Shown one piece after another: positions 45,622 through 57,171 of a stretch of DNA of 64,000 nt (its first letter is position 1; each line of letters opens with the position of its first letter). Source of the stretch: Leptidea sinapis (taxonomy: Eukaryota; Arthropoda; Insecta; Lepidoptera; Pieridae); the NCBI RefSeq assembly GCF_905404315.1, contig NC_066280.1, positions 13,835,001 to 13,899,000 of the forward strand, given 5' to 3'. A program made the position numbers and the translations under genes. Under the pieces are notes generated by a model. The model saw only the letters and a list, made by a program, of their open reading frames with translations, did no database searches and was not told the DNA's origin.

Positions 45622-45790
45622 TACGTAGGTATTATTTTGGGTCAATTTCATCGTTACTGTTTTGAATGCTGATCATGTTTGCGAAAGTCTTGTGTCACAG
45701 TGGTCGTTATTTTATTCTGGTGTTGTTCCAAAGCCAGTGAGTGCAATAACTTGATCACACCTACAGGAAGGTAACCGCCCTACGGGTCTA

Positions 45791-47076
45791 CGAGGGCTGC
45801 ACTAAAAGTATCGGGAATGGAATATTTCCACTATTCCTGTCATATTAAAATCTTTTTAATTGAAAACTCCTTGGTTTTAAAAATCGAATACCATTTATTT
45901 ATTTAAAAAAAGATTCTCGGTCTTGTCACAAGGTCTTTTCAAACTTGTTTAGTCATTGAGAAAATTGAATTGACTCGAGAAAATTCTAGAGCGATGATTT
46001 ATTATGACTTTCGAAGTGGTTTAACACAAAAACAGTGTGTTGACCGGATAATTTCTGCATTTGGTGATGAAGCCCCATCCAAAACCACAATTTATCGCTG
46101 GTTTGCTGAATTTTAACGTGGACGTGTCAAGCTCAGTGAAGATCCCCGTCATGGTCATCCAAAAACTGCAGTCACCAAAGAAAACGTTGATGCTGTGCGT
46201 AAGCTGATAGAGGAAGATCGACATGTGACATACCGCGAAATTCAGGCAACTATAGACATTGGCATGAGTCAAATACAAATAATCTTGCATGAACAATTAG
46301 GTGTAAAAAAGTTGTTTTCCCGATGGATACCGCATTTGCTCTGTGAAGAGCGGCTCGCGTTACTCGCTGCGTCGGAACTCTCGAAAGATTCCACGCAGGA
46401 TCCTCAAATGCTGTATACAACATCGTATCAGGTGACGAATCCTGGATATACGCGTACGAACCCGAAACAAAAAACCAGTCACGAGTTTGGGTGTTCGGAA
46501 ATGAGTTAAATCCAACAAAAATTGTTCGTTCACGGAGTGTTGCAAAAAAAATGGTGGCCACGTTGGTCTCAAAAACCGGCCATGTTGCGACTATTCCTCT
46601 TGAGGGACAAAGAACGGTTAATGCAGAATGTTATGCTGGCATTTGTTTGCCACAGTTCGCTTCTGAACTCCGTAAAGAGAACTGCAACCGCCGCATCATC
46701 CTCCATCACGACAATGCGAGTTCTCACACCGCACACAGAACAAAAGAGTTTTTAGAGCAAGAAAACATAGAATTATTAGACCATCCGCCGTACAGCCCCG
46801 ACCTAAGCCCTAATAATTTCTATACTTTCCCTAAAATAAAGAATAAGTTGCGTGGTTAGAGATCTTCATCACCTGAAGAAGCGGTGGACGCCTACAAAAC
46901 GGCCATTTTGGAGACCCCAACTTCCGAATGGAATGGTTGCTTCAATGATTGGTTCCATCGTATGAAAAAATGTGTCAAATTTCGCGGAGAATACTTCGAA
47001 GAAAGAAATAAAAACATTTTTAAATAGTAATGTAGTGTCATTTCCTTGATTCCCGAAATTTTCAGTGCCGCCCTCG
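45791..47076 (+). mobile_element. mariner-family transposon, dead
   Basis: 1286 bp, the normal mariner size. Inverted repeats CGAGGGCTGCACTAAAAGTA and ...ATTTTCAGTGCCGCCCTCG, with TA on the left side. Contains a transposase with several disabling changes. Confidence 0.85.
45993..47027 (+). pseudogene. mariner transposase, disabled
   Basis: N-terminal helix-turn-helix (YYDFRSGLTQKQCVDRIIS), then TAA at 46113-46115 and RHVTYREIQATIDIGMSQ. Catalytic region: SGDESWIYAYEPE, HHDNASSHTA, and PPYSPDLSPNNFY where mariners have D before FF/FY, so the third catalytic Asp of D,D34D is Asn. A frameshift lies near 46385-46490 and TAG at about 46857. The C-terminus is EWNGCFNDWFHRMKKC...EYFEERNKNIFK and TAG. 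Confidence 0.85.
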
Positions 47077-47159
47077 TTTTGTCGTTGACTTTTTCAAAAT
47101 TATCTGGTTGTCGGTAAGCAATGTGACTTGTGTTCGTGTTAAATTTTTATTAAAAAAAT

Positions 47160-49145
47160 AGGATATAAAATCACTTATTTTACACTGATCAAAAATTACC
47201 ACCCATTCAAAAAGAATGTCTCAGACCTGAGAAGAACTGGCGCAACAAACTCAGCGGCCTTTCTTTTTTTCAAGGAAGTGAACACAGCATGCTTTTAAAT
47301 GTGTTCTAGATTTTATATAAAACTAAAAACATAAACTTAAGCTAAATGAACACAATTCAACCCCACAGTCCCCAAGCCAATAATCCGCTTTTTCTAGCAG
47401 AACTCTTCTGAACCTAGGGACTGACGGATTGAATATGTCTACCTTCTGACAGACTTCATTATACAGAGAACAAATGCGATATAAACTAGAATTTTGACCA
47501 TAATTTGTGCGTGTTGAGGGTAGACTGAACGTTTTCCTATTAATAATACGGCTGCAATGCCGTAGGACAGCCAAGGTAATTTTACTTAATAATAGAGGTC
47601 TGTCTATGTGGCCATGATTCAGTTTGTGTAAAAAGACAAGGTCTGACACTTTCTTACGCTGTAGAAGAGACGTCATGCCAAAATGCACAAGTCTAGATTC
47701 GTAGCAGTCTAATCGACGACCTCTTAATATGAACTTTGTAAGGGTTCCACACCTGACTGCAATACTCTAAAAGACTACGCACGTAGCTGTTAAAAAGTAT
47801 CTTCGACATATCAGGGTCGTTAAAAAATTTAGTTTGTCTAGTCACAAAACTTGTAAGACGAGATGCCTTTTTGAAAATGTAGTCAATGTGCTCTCTATAA
47901 TCCAATTTTGTGTCAACCATGACTCCTAAATCTCGCATCTCGACACGCATTTATGAAGTAAGTAGTGAAGAATTTCGTTTTCGAGAAAAGTTTAAGTAAA
48001 AACATTTTGAGGAATTTAAAACCATCCTATTACTAACATACCAATCGCAGACCGTATCAAGATCACTTTGTAATATGATCGTATCTTCTGTAGATTTAAT
48101 TTCACGATAAATTTTTAAGTCGTCTGCAAACATTTGAAATTTGTATTTTAATTTAGTCGCTAGATCGTTCACAAAGACCAAGAAAAAAAGGGGCCCTAAA
48201 TGGGAGCCCTGTGGAACCCCTGATGGCACAGCTCTTGAAATTGACTTAAAGCCACGGATCTTTACAATCTGGGATCGGTTCTGCAAATAGGATTCGCACC
48301 ACCGCAGTAGAGAGCCATATATTCCTGCGTGCTCAAGTTTTTCTATGAGCAGTACGTGGTCAACCACATCGAAGGCTTTTGATAAATCAGTGTAAATAGC
48401 ATGCAATTCGTGACCATCTGTGAAAGCTTGAGTAATGTCACTAACAAAATCCACAAGATCCGATGTAGTTGTTCTACCAGGTAGAAATCCATGCTGTTGG
48501 GGTATGAGCAAGGGTGGAAAAAAATATTTTTCTGAACGAGTAATTCAAACAGCTTACCGATAGCAGACAAAATTGAGATGGACCGGTAGTTAGTAATGTC
48601 TCCAGGATCTTCCTTCTTGTGAATTGGACTGATGTGTGCAACCTTCCATCTTGAGGGAAAAGTTCCACATAGTAAAGACTTATTGAAAATGATTCGTAGC
48701 GGCTCAGCAAATTTTGTGCCACAGGCCTTTAAGAAACTAGGAGGTATAGAATCTGGACCAAGACCTTTATTTGCATCTAGGCTTTTGAGCGCTGATATGA
48801 CATCTGAGTCTGTGAAACGACATAAACTAAGTGACATGTGGCATTCGACGATTTCATTGTGTTTAGTTCTTGGGTTTGGGTCATGCTGATAGGTTGAGTG
48901 AAAGTATTCTGAAAAAAAATTGGCAATCCACAAGCAACCAATGCTGGCCACCTTGAACGCTTTGATCTAAGTAAGTCAGTTCATCCGGAATGTCGCTGCT
49001 ATTTGATCGCAGAGATTTTATGAAAGACCAAAAGTATTTAGGATCCTTCTTGATTAAATTTTTGGCTTCTGATTTCAACCTATTTATATCAGTCGTTAGG
49101 ATTTTGTCACATCTCTCGCGGAGTAACCTATATATAACTATTCTA
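47160..49145 (-). mobile_element. jockey/CR1-like LINE, 5' truncated
   Basis: Reads on - from LKSEAKNLIKKDPKYFWSFI (49078) through SLDANKGLGPDSIPPSFLKA, HISPIHKKEDPGDITNYRSI, TDLSKAFDVVDHVLL, GVPQGSHLGPLFFLVFVNDL and FADDLKIYREI to a C-terminal domain ending at 47323. Frame breaks near 48930, 48510 and 47950. The RT Asp residues are present. The 3' UTR has GCTGAGTTTGTTGCGCCAGT and TCTTCTCAGG, as in the LINEs at 16180 and 29396. In sense orientation within a KIF21 intron. Confidence 0.85.
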
Positions 49146-49286
49146 ATTAACTAACTTATTATTGTTAACATTATGGCCGTCCATGAATTTGGTACAAATG
49201 AAATTTGTATATAATTTATAATAATACTAAAAGTGAAGATATCACTTAAAAATAACAAACTGTTAGTGTTCGTGTACTGTACGTAC

Positions 49287-49410
49287 CGACGCCTCCGCTG
49301 TAGAGCGCGTCGGGCACGGCCGCTAGTGCGAGTGCGGCGCCCACGTGTCCCTCCGCTACGTGCGTGCACTGCAGCCATGCGCCCGCACCTCCCACTCCGC
49401 CGCTTACACG
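49287..49410 (-). CDS. KIF21A: KIF21 exon: first WD40 blade (AEGHVGAALAL)
   Basis: Acceptor ATCTGTTTTAG| at 49412-49411. It reads RVSGGVGGAGAWLQCTHVAE, GHVGAALALAAVPDALYSGG and V, ending in phase 1 at G|GTACGT. Human: NCVFIAEGHAKAVLCVDSTDDLLFTGS. The joint to the next exon gives YSGGV-DRTVRGWDL, a complete WD40 blade. Confidence 0.88.
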
Positions 49411-49514
49411 CTAAAACAGATAAACTAATTTAATAGCAGTACTATAATTTAGCATATGCAGTTCTCGTCTGGGGTAGAACCTACTTACTTTATACCATAT
49501 ATGTTAAGATCATT

Positions 49515-49700
49515 TATACGTCTAGATAAGAGTCTCTTGCTCTTAATATTTTAGTGTGAGTGACAAGCTACGTCTTACACACGCGATATGTATGATACTT
49601 TGTGTTAGTGTGCGTGCATTGCTAAAAATAAAGTTTACCTCTAAACTCAATTTTTTCGACATTTTCACACCTGTCAGTCTATCTAGACGTATGAATGATC
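49515..49700 (-). repeat. Dispersed repeat R23, reversed copy
   Basis: TCTAGATAAGAGTCTCTTGC...ACAAGCTACGTCTTACACAC...GTGTTAGTGTGCGTGCATTG...AATTTTTTCGACATTTTCAC is the reverse complement of the family at 23475 and 54415. Confidence 0.55.
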
Positions 49701-50118
49701 TAAGCATCTATGTTGCAAAATGGCGGCTATTTTGTATTGTTGTGTTTCAGCTGTAAGGTTCGTTTTCCAGAAGACGTTTTGATACGTAATCCAAGATGAA
49801 TTACTCTACTGTTGTCTCTTTAATGTACAGTTATAATGACATTCATAACAGTACAGATGAACATAGACTACGTATTGCGATGCCATCTGGAATACGGACC
49901 TCAGTGTGTATAAGCCCGCGTAATGGAACGGGGACGTAAATACATCCAAATGATTACGTTAAGAATATCAGCATGACAGGGTCAAGAATATCAGATCAAA
50001 TCTTACAGAAGCAGAGTTCTCGATAACAGGATCATCATAGCATCCCCTCCCTAGACTATATTTTAGGGAAAGCACTGACCACGACGACACAAGAATGTGT
50101 AACCATAATATTATGGAT

Positions 50119-51262
50119 CATAGGGATCGTCTATTGTGGTATTATACACTTAGTATACTACCACAATAGACGATCCCTATGTGAAAGTGAGATAACTATC
50201 CTTACATAAAACCCTAAGGAGAAAGTGACGGAATAGATTAAGACCATAAAACCGTTTCGAAATATTTTAGTGTCCATTAGTCTCCTGTTAAATTGCTCCG
50301 GGTTTTAATTTTAGTGTTTTTATCGTTATTGTTCTGTGTTTTGATGGATATTAATCCTATTATATCCTATTAATATTATAAATGTGAAAGTTTGTATGTC
50401 TGGATGTATGTTTGAACTTCTTTAACGCAAAAACTACTGAATGGATTTCGATGAAACTTTACAATAATATAGCTTACACACCAGAATAACATATAGGCTA
50501 TAATTTATAAAACTATAGTGTGAATTATACAAAATATAAAAGAAGTGTGATTGTTACTAATGAATACAACTAGCGCCATCTCTTATCAACTAGCAAGGAA
50601 AAGATCAATACAATTTATATGGCAAAACAACGTTTGCCGGGTCAGCTAGTAATAAAATATATTGGTGTCCTTTCCTGTATTAGATTGTGTTGCATATAGC
50701 AACAATCCAACTAAAGAATCATTTCACAGATAAATACTGATTCTTCAAATCAAGTTTATTTTTGTAGAACATATGAACTAAAATACTAATTATCTTATAT
50801 CTTTAAACGAGCAATTCTTGTATATATATATATATATATAATCTGAATCTCGGAAACGGCTCCAACGATTTTCATAAAATTTAGTATGCAGGGGATTTCG
50901 GGGGTGATAAATCGATCTAGCTAGGTTTCAATTTAAAAAAAATGGTTTTATCCATGTTTGAATTAGAAACAGCAATCCGGAAAGCAGAAGACCCCGGTTC
51001 GAATCCAGGTGTTCTATTAGTTTTTTTTGTTCAAGTTGTGTACATCCTGAAAAATCCGAGCAAGGCTCGGTCGTCCGGATATTTACATTTTATAGTCGCA
51101 ATAAACACTTCATTTTCTAAAGATTATATTAATTAATAAAATATTTGTTAGAAAATAAAATATTGTATACGTGAATACGACGCGTGCCGTTTATGAATAT
51201 TTGTCATAGGGCAAAATGCTACACACTTCACTAACACATCTGTAAAACTAGCACACATGTAC
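50119..51262 (+). repeat. Dispersed repeat R8, second copy, interrupted
   Basis: Starts with a perfect 23-bp hairpin (50119-50141/50159-50181) and follows the order of 8185-8745. It is interrupted at about 50355-50655 by another repeat and again at about 50770-51145 by sequence with a (TA)n run (50821-50839) and a tRNA-like B box (CCGGTTCGAATCCAGG, 50995). Confidence 0.6.
50355..50655 (-). repeat. CTAGCTGACCCGGCAAACG repeat nested in R8
   Basis: Ends in AACAACGTTTGCCGGGTCAG then CTAG, the reverse complement of the start of the repeat at 42565. Its left part has AAACTACTGAATGGATTTCG and ATAGCTTACACACC. Flanking R8 sequence resumes on both sides, so it is a later insertion. Confidence 0.6.
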
Positions 51263-51352
51263 ATAGAGAGTGTTTTGTCAATTTCGTAGTATACTAAGTT
51301 TATTGGTACATCAAATGCAGTAGGACCAATAGAACTAACAAGATAAACGCAC

Positions 51353-51506
51353 CTTAACTGTAAGTTCTCTGACGATGCCAGTGGGCGTCTGCTCGGAAGC
51401 TACTCCAGCCAGCCTCTGGAACACGTCTTCATCCCTCACTCTTCGCGCAGCACTGGGCGAGGCCGGCGGGGTTCCCTCCATCATCAAGGTGACGCCACCC
51501 GCTTCT
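51353..51506 (-). CDS. KIF21A: KIF21 exon: linker before the WD40 domain
   Basis: Acceptor TGTGTATTTGTAG| at 51508-51507. After one base of a split codon it reads EAGGVTLMMEGTPPASPSAA, RRVRDEDVFQRLAGVASEQT and PTGIVRELTVK, ending in phase 0 at AAG|GTGCGT. It is Ser/Pro-rich and disordered-looking, with DVF-x-RL and TPTGIVR motifs as in the linker between coiled coil and propeller of KIF21. KIF21 is a plus-end kinesin-4 that restrains microtubule growth; motor and coiled-coil exons would lie at higher coordinates. Confidence 0.8.
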
Positions 51507-51669
51507 CTACAAATACACAATAGCTAATACATGGCTGTCTTAATTAGTGTAACTTGAGCTATTGTTGTGACTTTAAGGATAATTGTTTATTTCGCGAAAT
51601 TATTTTGAGTAAAAATACACAAACAATTAGTTTTATGAAACGCAAAAAAAATCTAATTAAAATTAAACG

Positions 51670-51933
51670 GCCTTACAAATAAAATTGGCACAAAATTATA
51701 CCTGATAATAAACCAAGAATATACATTATGTTTACAAATATAGACATTTTGTTTACGATTGGTTTATTCGGACGTATTACGTTTTTTTTTGCTAGTCTGC
51801 TTGACATTCGGAAAACTTCGGATTTCGGAATTTTCATTGTTATTGACGGTGTTTTCAGCGATACATTCAACATATTCTATATTCTTGGTTTATTATTAGG
51901 TGTAACTTTGTGCTAAGTTTATTTGTAAGCCAA
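51670..51933. mobile_element. Fold-back MITE
   Basis: The arms TTACAAATAAAATTGGCACA...CCAAGAATATA (51672-51723) and TATATTCTTGGTTTATTATT...TTTATTTGTAA (51880-51930) are inverted copies with few mismatches over about 52 bp. The interior is AT-rich. The open frames on both strands here arise from this symmetry and are not genes. Confidence 0.65.
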
Positions 51934-52395
51934 AAGACTTTTCTAAGTACTATTGACCACTAATTATTCCTAAGTTTCCTTTCTAAGTAGATAAATACAT
52001 TAGACAGTTGTGTCAAATTGTTTTGTTTTCGTCAAAATTGGAGTATACAACGCTGATGAGGTAATATTTAAAAGTAACAAACTTAACATAGCTCAAGTTA
52101 TCAGAAGTACGTTAGTAAAATGATTTCCAAAATGTAACCATAATGTTGACTGCAATAGTCAAGCAGCCTTGCCAAAATACTTTTTAAGAGTAAAGATACC
52201 TGACCTTCCATTTCAGAGACATCTATATGTTACGGGTAATGCTAGAAGGTTATGTAAACTTAGGTTTGCCCGGGTACAGCTAGCCCCTTTGCCTTTGGGT
52301 AAACTCCGAAAATTTAAGAAACATTAATTTGTATTCGGCGTTTAACCGTTTACATCTAGATGTTCCCTAGTAATACTGAATATTTTTTATGGCAA

Positions 52396-52692
52396 TAAGG
52401 GACGAGACGAGCATGACTTTCAGCTGATGGTAATTGATACGCCCTGCCCATTGTAATGCAGTGCCGCTCAGGATTCTATTGTTACTAAACTCAAGAATTC
52501 TGAGCGGCACTACAACTGCGCTCGTCACCTTGAGACATGATGGTGAGTCTCATTTGTCCAGTAATTTGACTAGGATCTTTCAGACCGAAACACAATAATG
52601 CTTACACATTACTGCTTCACGGCAGAAATAGGCACTGTTGTGGTATCTACCCATAATCTAGCATCCCGTGCAAAGGAGCCTCCCGCCAATTG
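52396..52692 (+). repeat. Helitron-like/SINE-like interspersed repeat, copy 5
   Basis: AAGGGACGAGACGAGCATG to GCAAAGGAGCCTCCCGCCAA. Hairpin GCAGTGCCGCTCAGGATTC...GAATTCTGAGCGGCACTAC with an altered loop (TATTGTTACTAAACTCAA). Confidence 0.7.
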
Positions 52693-53080
52693 TACCCGGT
52701 TAAAGTAAACCTTCTAGCATTACCCGTAGCATATACATCGCTATGTATACAATGCTTTGAAGCTTATAAATATATATTGTCAAGGTGCTTTGAAGTTATA
52801 AGACTTAACCATAGATATTTAATTATTTTATAATAAATATAATTCATGAAAGGTTCTGTTAATATGTTCATGACGAGTGATATTTGAATACAAAGTGATT
52901 TAAATGAAATGAATTATTTGATCAAAATATCTAATGAATAAAGCATTTAATTAATTGAAACGTATATTTAAAAATGTATAAATGAAGTTGATATTATTAA
53001 TTTATATTAAGGGCAAATGTATAAAATAATATGATCATTACTGTACCAGTTGATAATGTGTTTAAAGTAGGACTGATTTA

Positions 53081-53383
53081 CGGCCGTTCCCAATATACTA
53101 TCTACAGATAGAGATAAATTAGTACCTTCTACTGTCAGCTGTCAATAATCTGAAGCTGTCCCTATATACCCGATAAGTCATTCTTATCGGCTTATATTGG
53201 GACGCGTGAATTGCAATTGCCATACAAACTTCTATCGCTGGTAAGCTATACGTCGTCCCATTGACTGACAGCGTGTACGGATAAGGTGAGTTACCGTCGA
53301 TAATTTTATTGGGATAGAAAAGTCAAAGATAGTTACGGCAAGTAGGCCACAACCGGAGATAGACTGAATATTGGGAACGGCCG
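53081..53383. mobile_element. MITE with TTA target duplication (PIF/Harbinger-like), copy 2
   Basis: TTA (53078-53080, 53384-53386) flanks perfect ends CGGCCGTTCCCAATA and TATTGGGAACGGCCG. The interior (ATCGCTGGTAAGCTATACGT, CCCATTGACTGACAGCGTGT) matches 22724-23016 closely, so the family moved fairly recently. Confidence 0.8.
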
Positions 53384-53710
53384 TTAGTGAACATAATTAT
53401 TTTATAATATGAATGTTGTGGTGATCAAAACAAAAATATATATCTATGGTACTTACTTATTTGCAGTATCATTGCAATTAAAATGTCCACAAATTATCAA
53501 TATTTTTTGTCATCTCATTTTTTCTCTGTCTATATTGTAGTCGACTTATTCGTGTATAGTTTGTATGGAGAAAAACGGTGCAGCAAAATGACATTGCAAT
53601 GTTCATATGCAGTAAGATATTTGAAATTAAAAAGGTTGTAAAATTCCTTCCAATATTTATCATGTTTCTGGTAAACTTAACAGAATCATCTCATTTCATA
53701 TTTGTTTTAG

Positions 53711-54117
53711 CCTTAGAATAAGGATTTGTCTACGCTGCGCTCCAACTGTATACCGCAGGCGTAGTCGCAAAGTGCGCCAAGTAATAGTACGCCCCAAGTG
53801 GGCGTACTTGAGCCTTGAGTGTGACGTTGACGTGCCACATTTCCTGTTCAACTTTGCGTAGTAAAACTTAGTATAAATACTAAAAGAAATAAGAAAGACA
53901 CTGGGATCATATATCATCAGTAAGTTTTTTGTATTTTATTAATTTTAATGTAAAATAACACGAAGCGTATGTTACAAAATTTGAAACACGCCATTTAGTG
54001 TCAAGATGCCACGCACACAAGCATCTAAATCTAATAGTTGCCGTAACAAAAATCTATTGTTCTTAGGTAGTGCGGTATCTAGTTGGAGCACAGAGTAGAC
54101 CCATCCTTAATCTAAGG
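53711..54117. mobile_element. MITE with about 45-bp terminal inverted repeats
   Basis: CCTTAGAATAAGGATTTGTC, TACGCTGCGCTCCAACTGTA, TACCGC at the left is matched inversely by GCGGTATCTAGTTGGAGCAC...CCATCCTTAATCTAAGG at the right. An inner palindrome (AGTACGCCCCAAGTGGGCGT) lies near 53790. Non-coding. Confidence 0.65.
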
Positions 54118-54414
54118 TTTGGTATGAGCAAAGTAAGTATACAATTATAAGTAGAACATCTTCACGATAAATAGGCAGCATAAGTGGTACGAGGTGGTGC
54201 GGTGAGGGGTGGGCAGAGGATATTTACCGGCGATCACTACGTGAGTGTCCGCAGGGCTGTCAGGTATGAGTACATCATAAAAATTAAAAAATTTCATAAT
54301 TTTCTTTTAAACTACAAATATTATTTATTTTTAAAAAGATAAATCAGGTATTCATATGAAAATTAAACAGGTTAGTGACTGCTTCGATCATTCGTGAAAA
54401 CGTCGGAAAAAATT

Positions 54415-54575
54415 GAGTTTGACAGTAATCTCTATTTTGAGCAATGCACACACACTAACACAAAGTGACATTCAAATCGCGAGTGTAAGACGTAGCCTGT
54501 CACGCACACTAACACATAAATCTGGCCTGTTTTCATCGGTCGTCTAGCAAGAGGCTCTATCTAGACGTTTAAATT
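54415..54575 (+). repeat. Dispersed repeat R23, copy 3
   Basis: GCGAGTGTAAGACGTAGCCT, GCACACTAACACA and GGCCTGTTTTCATCGGTCG match 23475-23610; it ends TCTATCTAGACGTTTA. Confidence 0.55.
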
Positions 54576-56440
54576 ATTTTGTAGTTAGTAGTATTAGTTG
54601 TGCACCAACGCTCGTAGGGAAAATGTTCTACTTATACTGGACTGCGCGCTCCAAGTAGGAACTTTGGTTTTAAATTGACTTACCTACATATACAAATTTT
54701 GAAACTATGTTTCTACATAAACACACCAACGACTACTACTAAATTACTAATAGTAAGCACGCTAACAACCGAGCAAAAAGCAAACAAATATATTCATCAA
54801 ATTATTTATTACACATACACATTAACATAAATCCAATATACATTTAGCTTCATATACAATATTTCACTACTTATTTATTATATTATTAGTCTATTAGCAC
54901 ATGTATACCCAAAAACTAAGTTAAATAATTTACAAGCAATCAAAAAGGTAATTTAAAAATGACAGCTCCCGAGCGGATTACAGTTAGCATAGAAATTCTT
55001 TAGTGTCATTCCATTTTTTATTATCACACACGGATTATAATATAAATATTGACATACCATAAAGAACTAGACTCCAATCGCCTGTTAAAAGGTCTTCAAA
55101 TATGTCCGAACGACGTTGTATATAATTACGTATACATTAAAATATACAGATAACATAAAATTCATTCAATTTAACACCTTATTCAGTAACGCTAATGATC
55201 AAAGTCTATTGTTTACGGACGCGAACACGCGGTAGAAACATTTTGTTTTAGCAATTGAAACGTAATTATTTCGCCAAATGATTAAAAACGTCAAGTTAGT
55301 CATACAATTTTGGTAATTTAAAGGGGCAATTGCCTCAAATACGACATTCCGTCCTTTTTAAGTTTAGATATGCTGTTATTTGGATAGTTTTACACTAAAC
55401 ACTATGTCATTACGTAGCGTTGTATTCAAAGCGCGGTCGAAATACAACTGAACGAAAACTCAGCCTAATAGACGGGTAGGCAGAGTTTTGCCTATGACCA
55501 TTTTCTGTTTAGTTGTTTATTGTACGTCAATGTGTATAAAATATAAAGTTGCGTTCTAGTGAATAAATTAGTAAGTTGCTTATTAAAGCGTTATAGCCGG
55601 TAATTTAGTTCGTAACACTTACGGCAATTGTCGGGTGAGATGCATTATATTATTTTAATAATTAGCAATATGTACAGCTTATATGCAACGCACTTATTCT
55701 ACCACGGCATACCATGTGCTAATGGCATTGACAAACCCTACTCTGCAAGCACCTCGAATTTTCAAAGCTACATGGGCCCCAAAAGGAAATTGTATTCGTA
55801 AGAGGTACAGACGAAATAATCTACTTACGCTTTAAAAATGTACCGACCTCAGTGAATTACAATAGTAGCATCATAAGTTGGATCTAGTACGGTTAGCATA
55901 TTCGTATATTGGTGAATTTAGAAAGCTAAATATAATTCCCAACAAGAACAAAATGTTCTCCTACTAAAATAATGCTTTAATCAGTTTTTAGATACAATTT
56001 ATAGATAACGTTAGATAAATTAATACACATATTATGGATCGCATTAAGATGGAATTGTAGATTTTCGCACAGAACTTCGTAAAACCAAAACCAAACATAT
56101 TTATTCCTTCATAATTATATTGTTTTCATCAAATATACATTTTTGTTACAAGTTGTTAGTTACATACTAACTACTTACATATTCTTCTAACATTTTGTAC
56201 TTCTGCGACGTGATTTGAATACTACATACTACTGTAAAACATCATGGCAGACTTTATTTATTAAATGATTTCTACCAGTATGATATCAGACAGTATAAAA
56301 GTACTTTTTTAAGACTTAAGCTGAGATTTAAAGAGCGTACTTAGACTGCTCAGACTTTACTAAGGTAAAACTTAGCCGAGTGTGATAAAACGCGAACTTG
56401 ACTTTTGCATTGGGCTGTCTTAAGATTAAATGTAATTTTA
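54576..56440. other. AT-rich stretch, possible 3' UTR or intron
   Basis: No exon, RNA or transposon is recognised. If the small exon at 57138-57171 is real, this would be its long 3' UTR on the - strand, with an AATAAA (TTTATT on + at about 54804) as a possible end. No other support. Confidence 0.3.
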
Positions 56441-56831
56441 GCACTGACCTCTACTATATACCACTGGACTAGCGGCTGTCAAAGTGTTTTTGTGCCTGTT
56501 TGATATTCGCCATTTTTTTTTGAGAGTCTGCGGTGATAAAACTAGTAATGACAACCTCAGCAAATATCATTAGATGGTGGGAAACTATTTACAAAACAAA
56601 TTGCGAATTTTAATACGTTGATTCTTGAAGTATAAATAACACGGAAAACGAACGAAATTAATTCAAATGCAAAAATACTTCAGAGTATTGTACGTTTCTT
56701 CGCAGCCATTTGTATTAAACGTCAAAATTAGTTCTCTGGACGCTCGCGAGTGGCGCTTCAAATAGGCACAAAAAATTTGCTGTCAAACATATGGAACAGC
56801 CTGTCCAGTCATATTTATACAGGTCAGTGAC
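56441..56831 (-). mobile_element. MITE family M45, copy 2 (reversed)
   Basis: The ends GCACTGACCTCTACTATATA and ...TTTATACAGGTCAGTGAC match 45218-45621 in inverse orientation across almost the whole length. TTTTA on both sides is a likely 5-bp target duplication. Confidence 0.7.
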
Positions 56832-57137
56832 TTTTAGCTGCCAAATGACTATAAAAATAAGCCTACACTCAGCTAAGTTTTACGTAAGTGAATTCTTACC
56901 AAAATAGAAGTACGCTCAAATAAAATCTAAATCAAATCAAATATATGTCAATCAATTTATATGTGTTGTACTCGCTAATCAAGGAAATACTTAAATAGAA
57001 TGTGAGATAAGAAACTCATGCTGTCATATCATTGAGAGTATATTATGTAAGATAAAAGACAAGCAGATTACTAGGATCGCAGAAGTACAAAACAGCAGGA
57101 GGGTATTACTGGGCGGTGCTGGGTGTTGCGAGCTGCG

Positions 57138-57171
57138 TCAATCTTCCACTATGGACAGGTCGGTGAGAAGG
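57138..57171 (-). other. Candidate small terminal exon (unassigned)
   Basis: On the - strand GTGGTTGCTTGCAG| is a good acceptor, followed by C and LLTDLSIVED with TGA at 57140-57138. The surroundings are GC-richer than average. It could be an alternative end of KIF21, the last exon of another - strand gene, or chance. The + strand also offers ATGGACAGGTCGGTGAGAAG with a later GTGAGT. I cannot decide. Confidence 0.25.

Noticed and set aside
28497..51506. WD40 segments as separate small genes
   Set aside because: Phases match exon to exon across all eight pieces and the order follows KIF21, so they are exons of one gene.
51673..51916. Hydrophobic small proteins on both strands
   Set aside because: The mirrored frames come from the fold-back MITE arms; there is no independent coding evidence.
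53696..53917. 73-codon frame on the - strand as a gene
   Set aside because: It lies almost wholly in a MITE with long inverted repeats and shows no domain.
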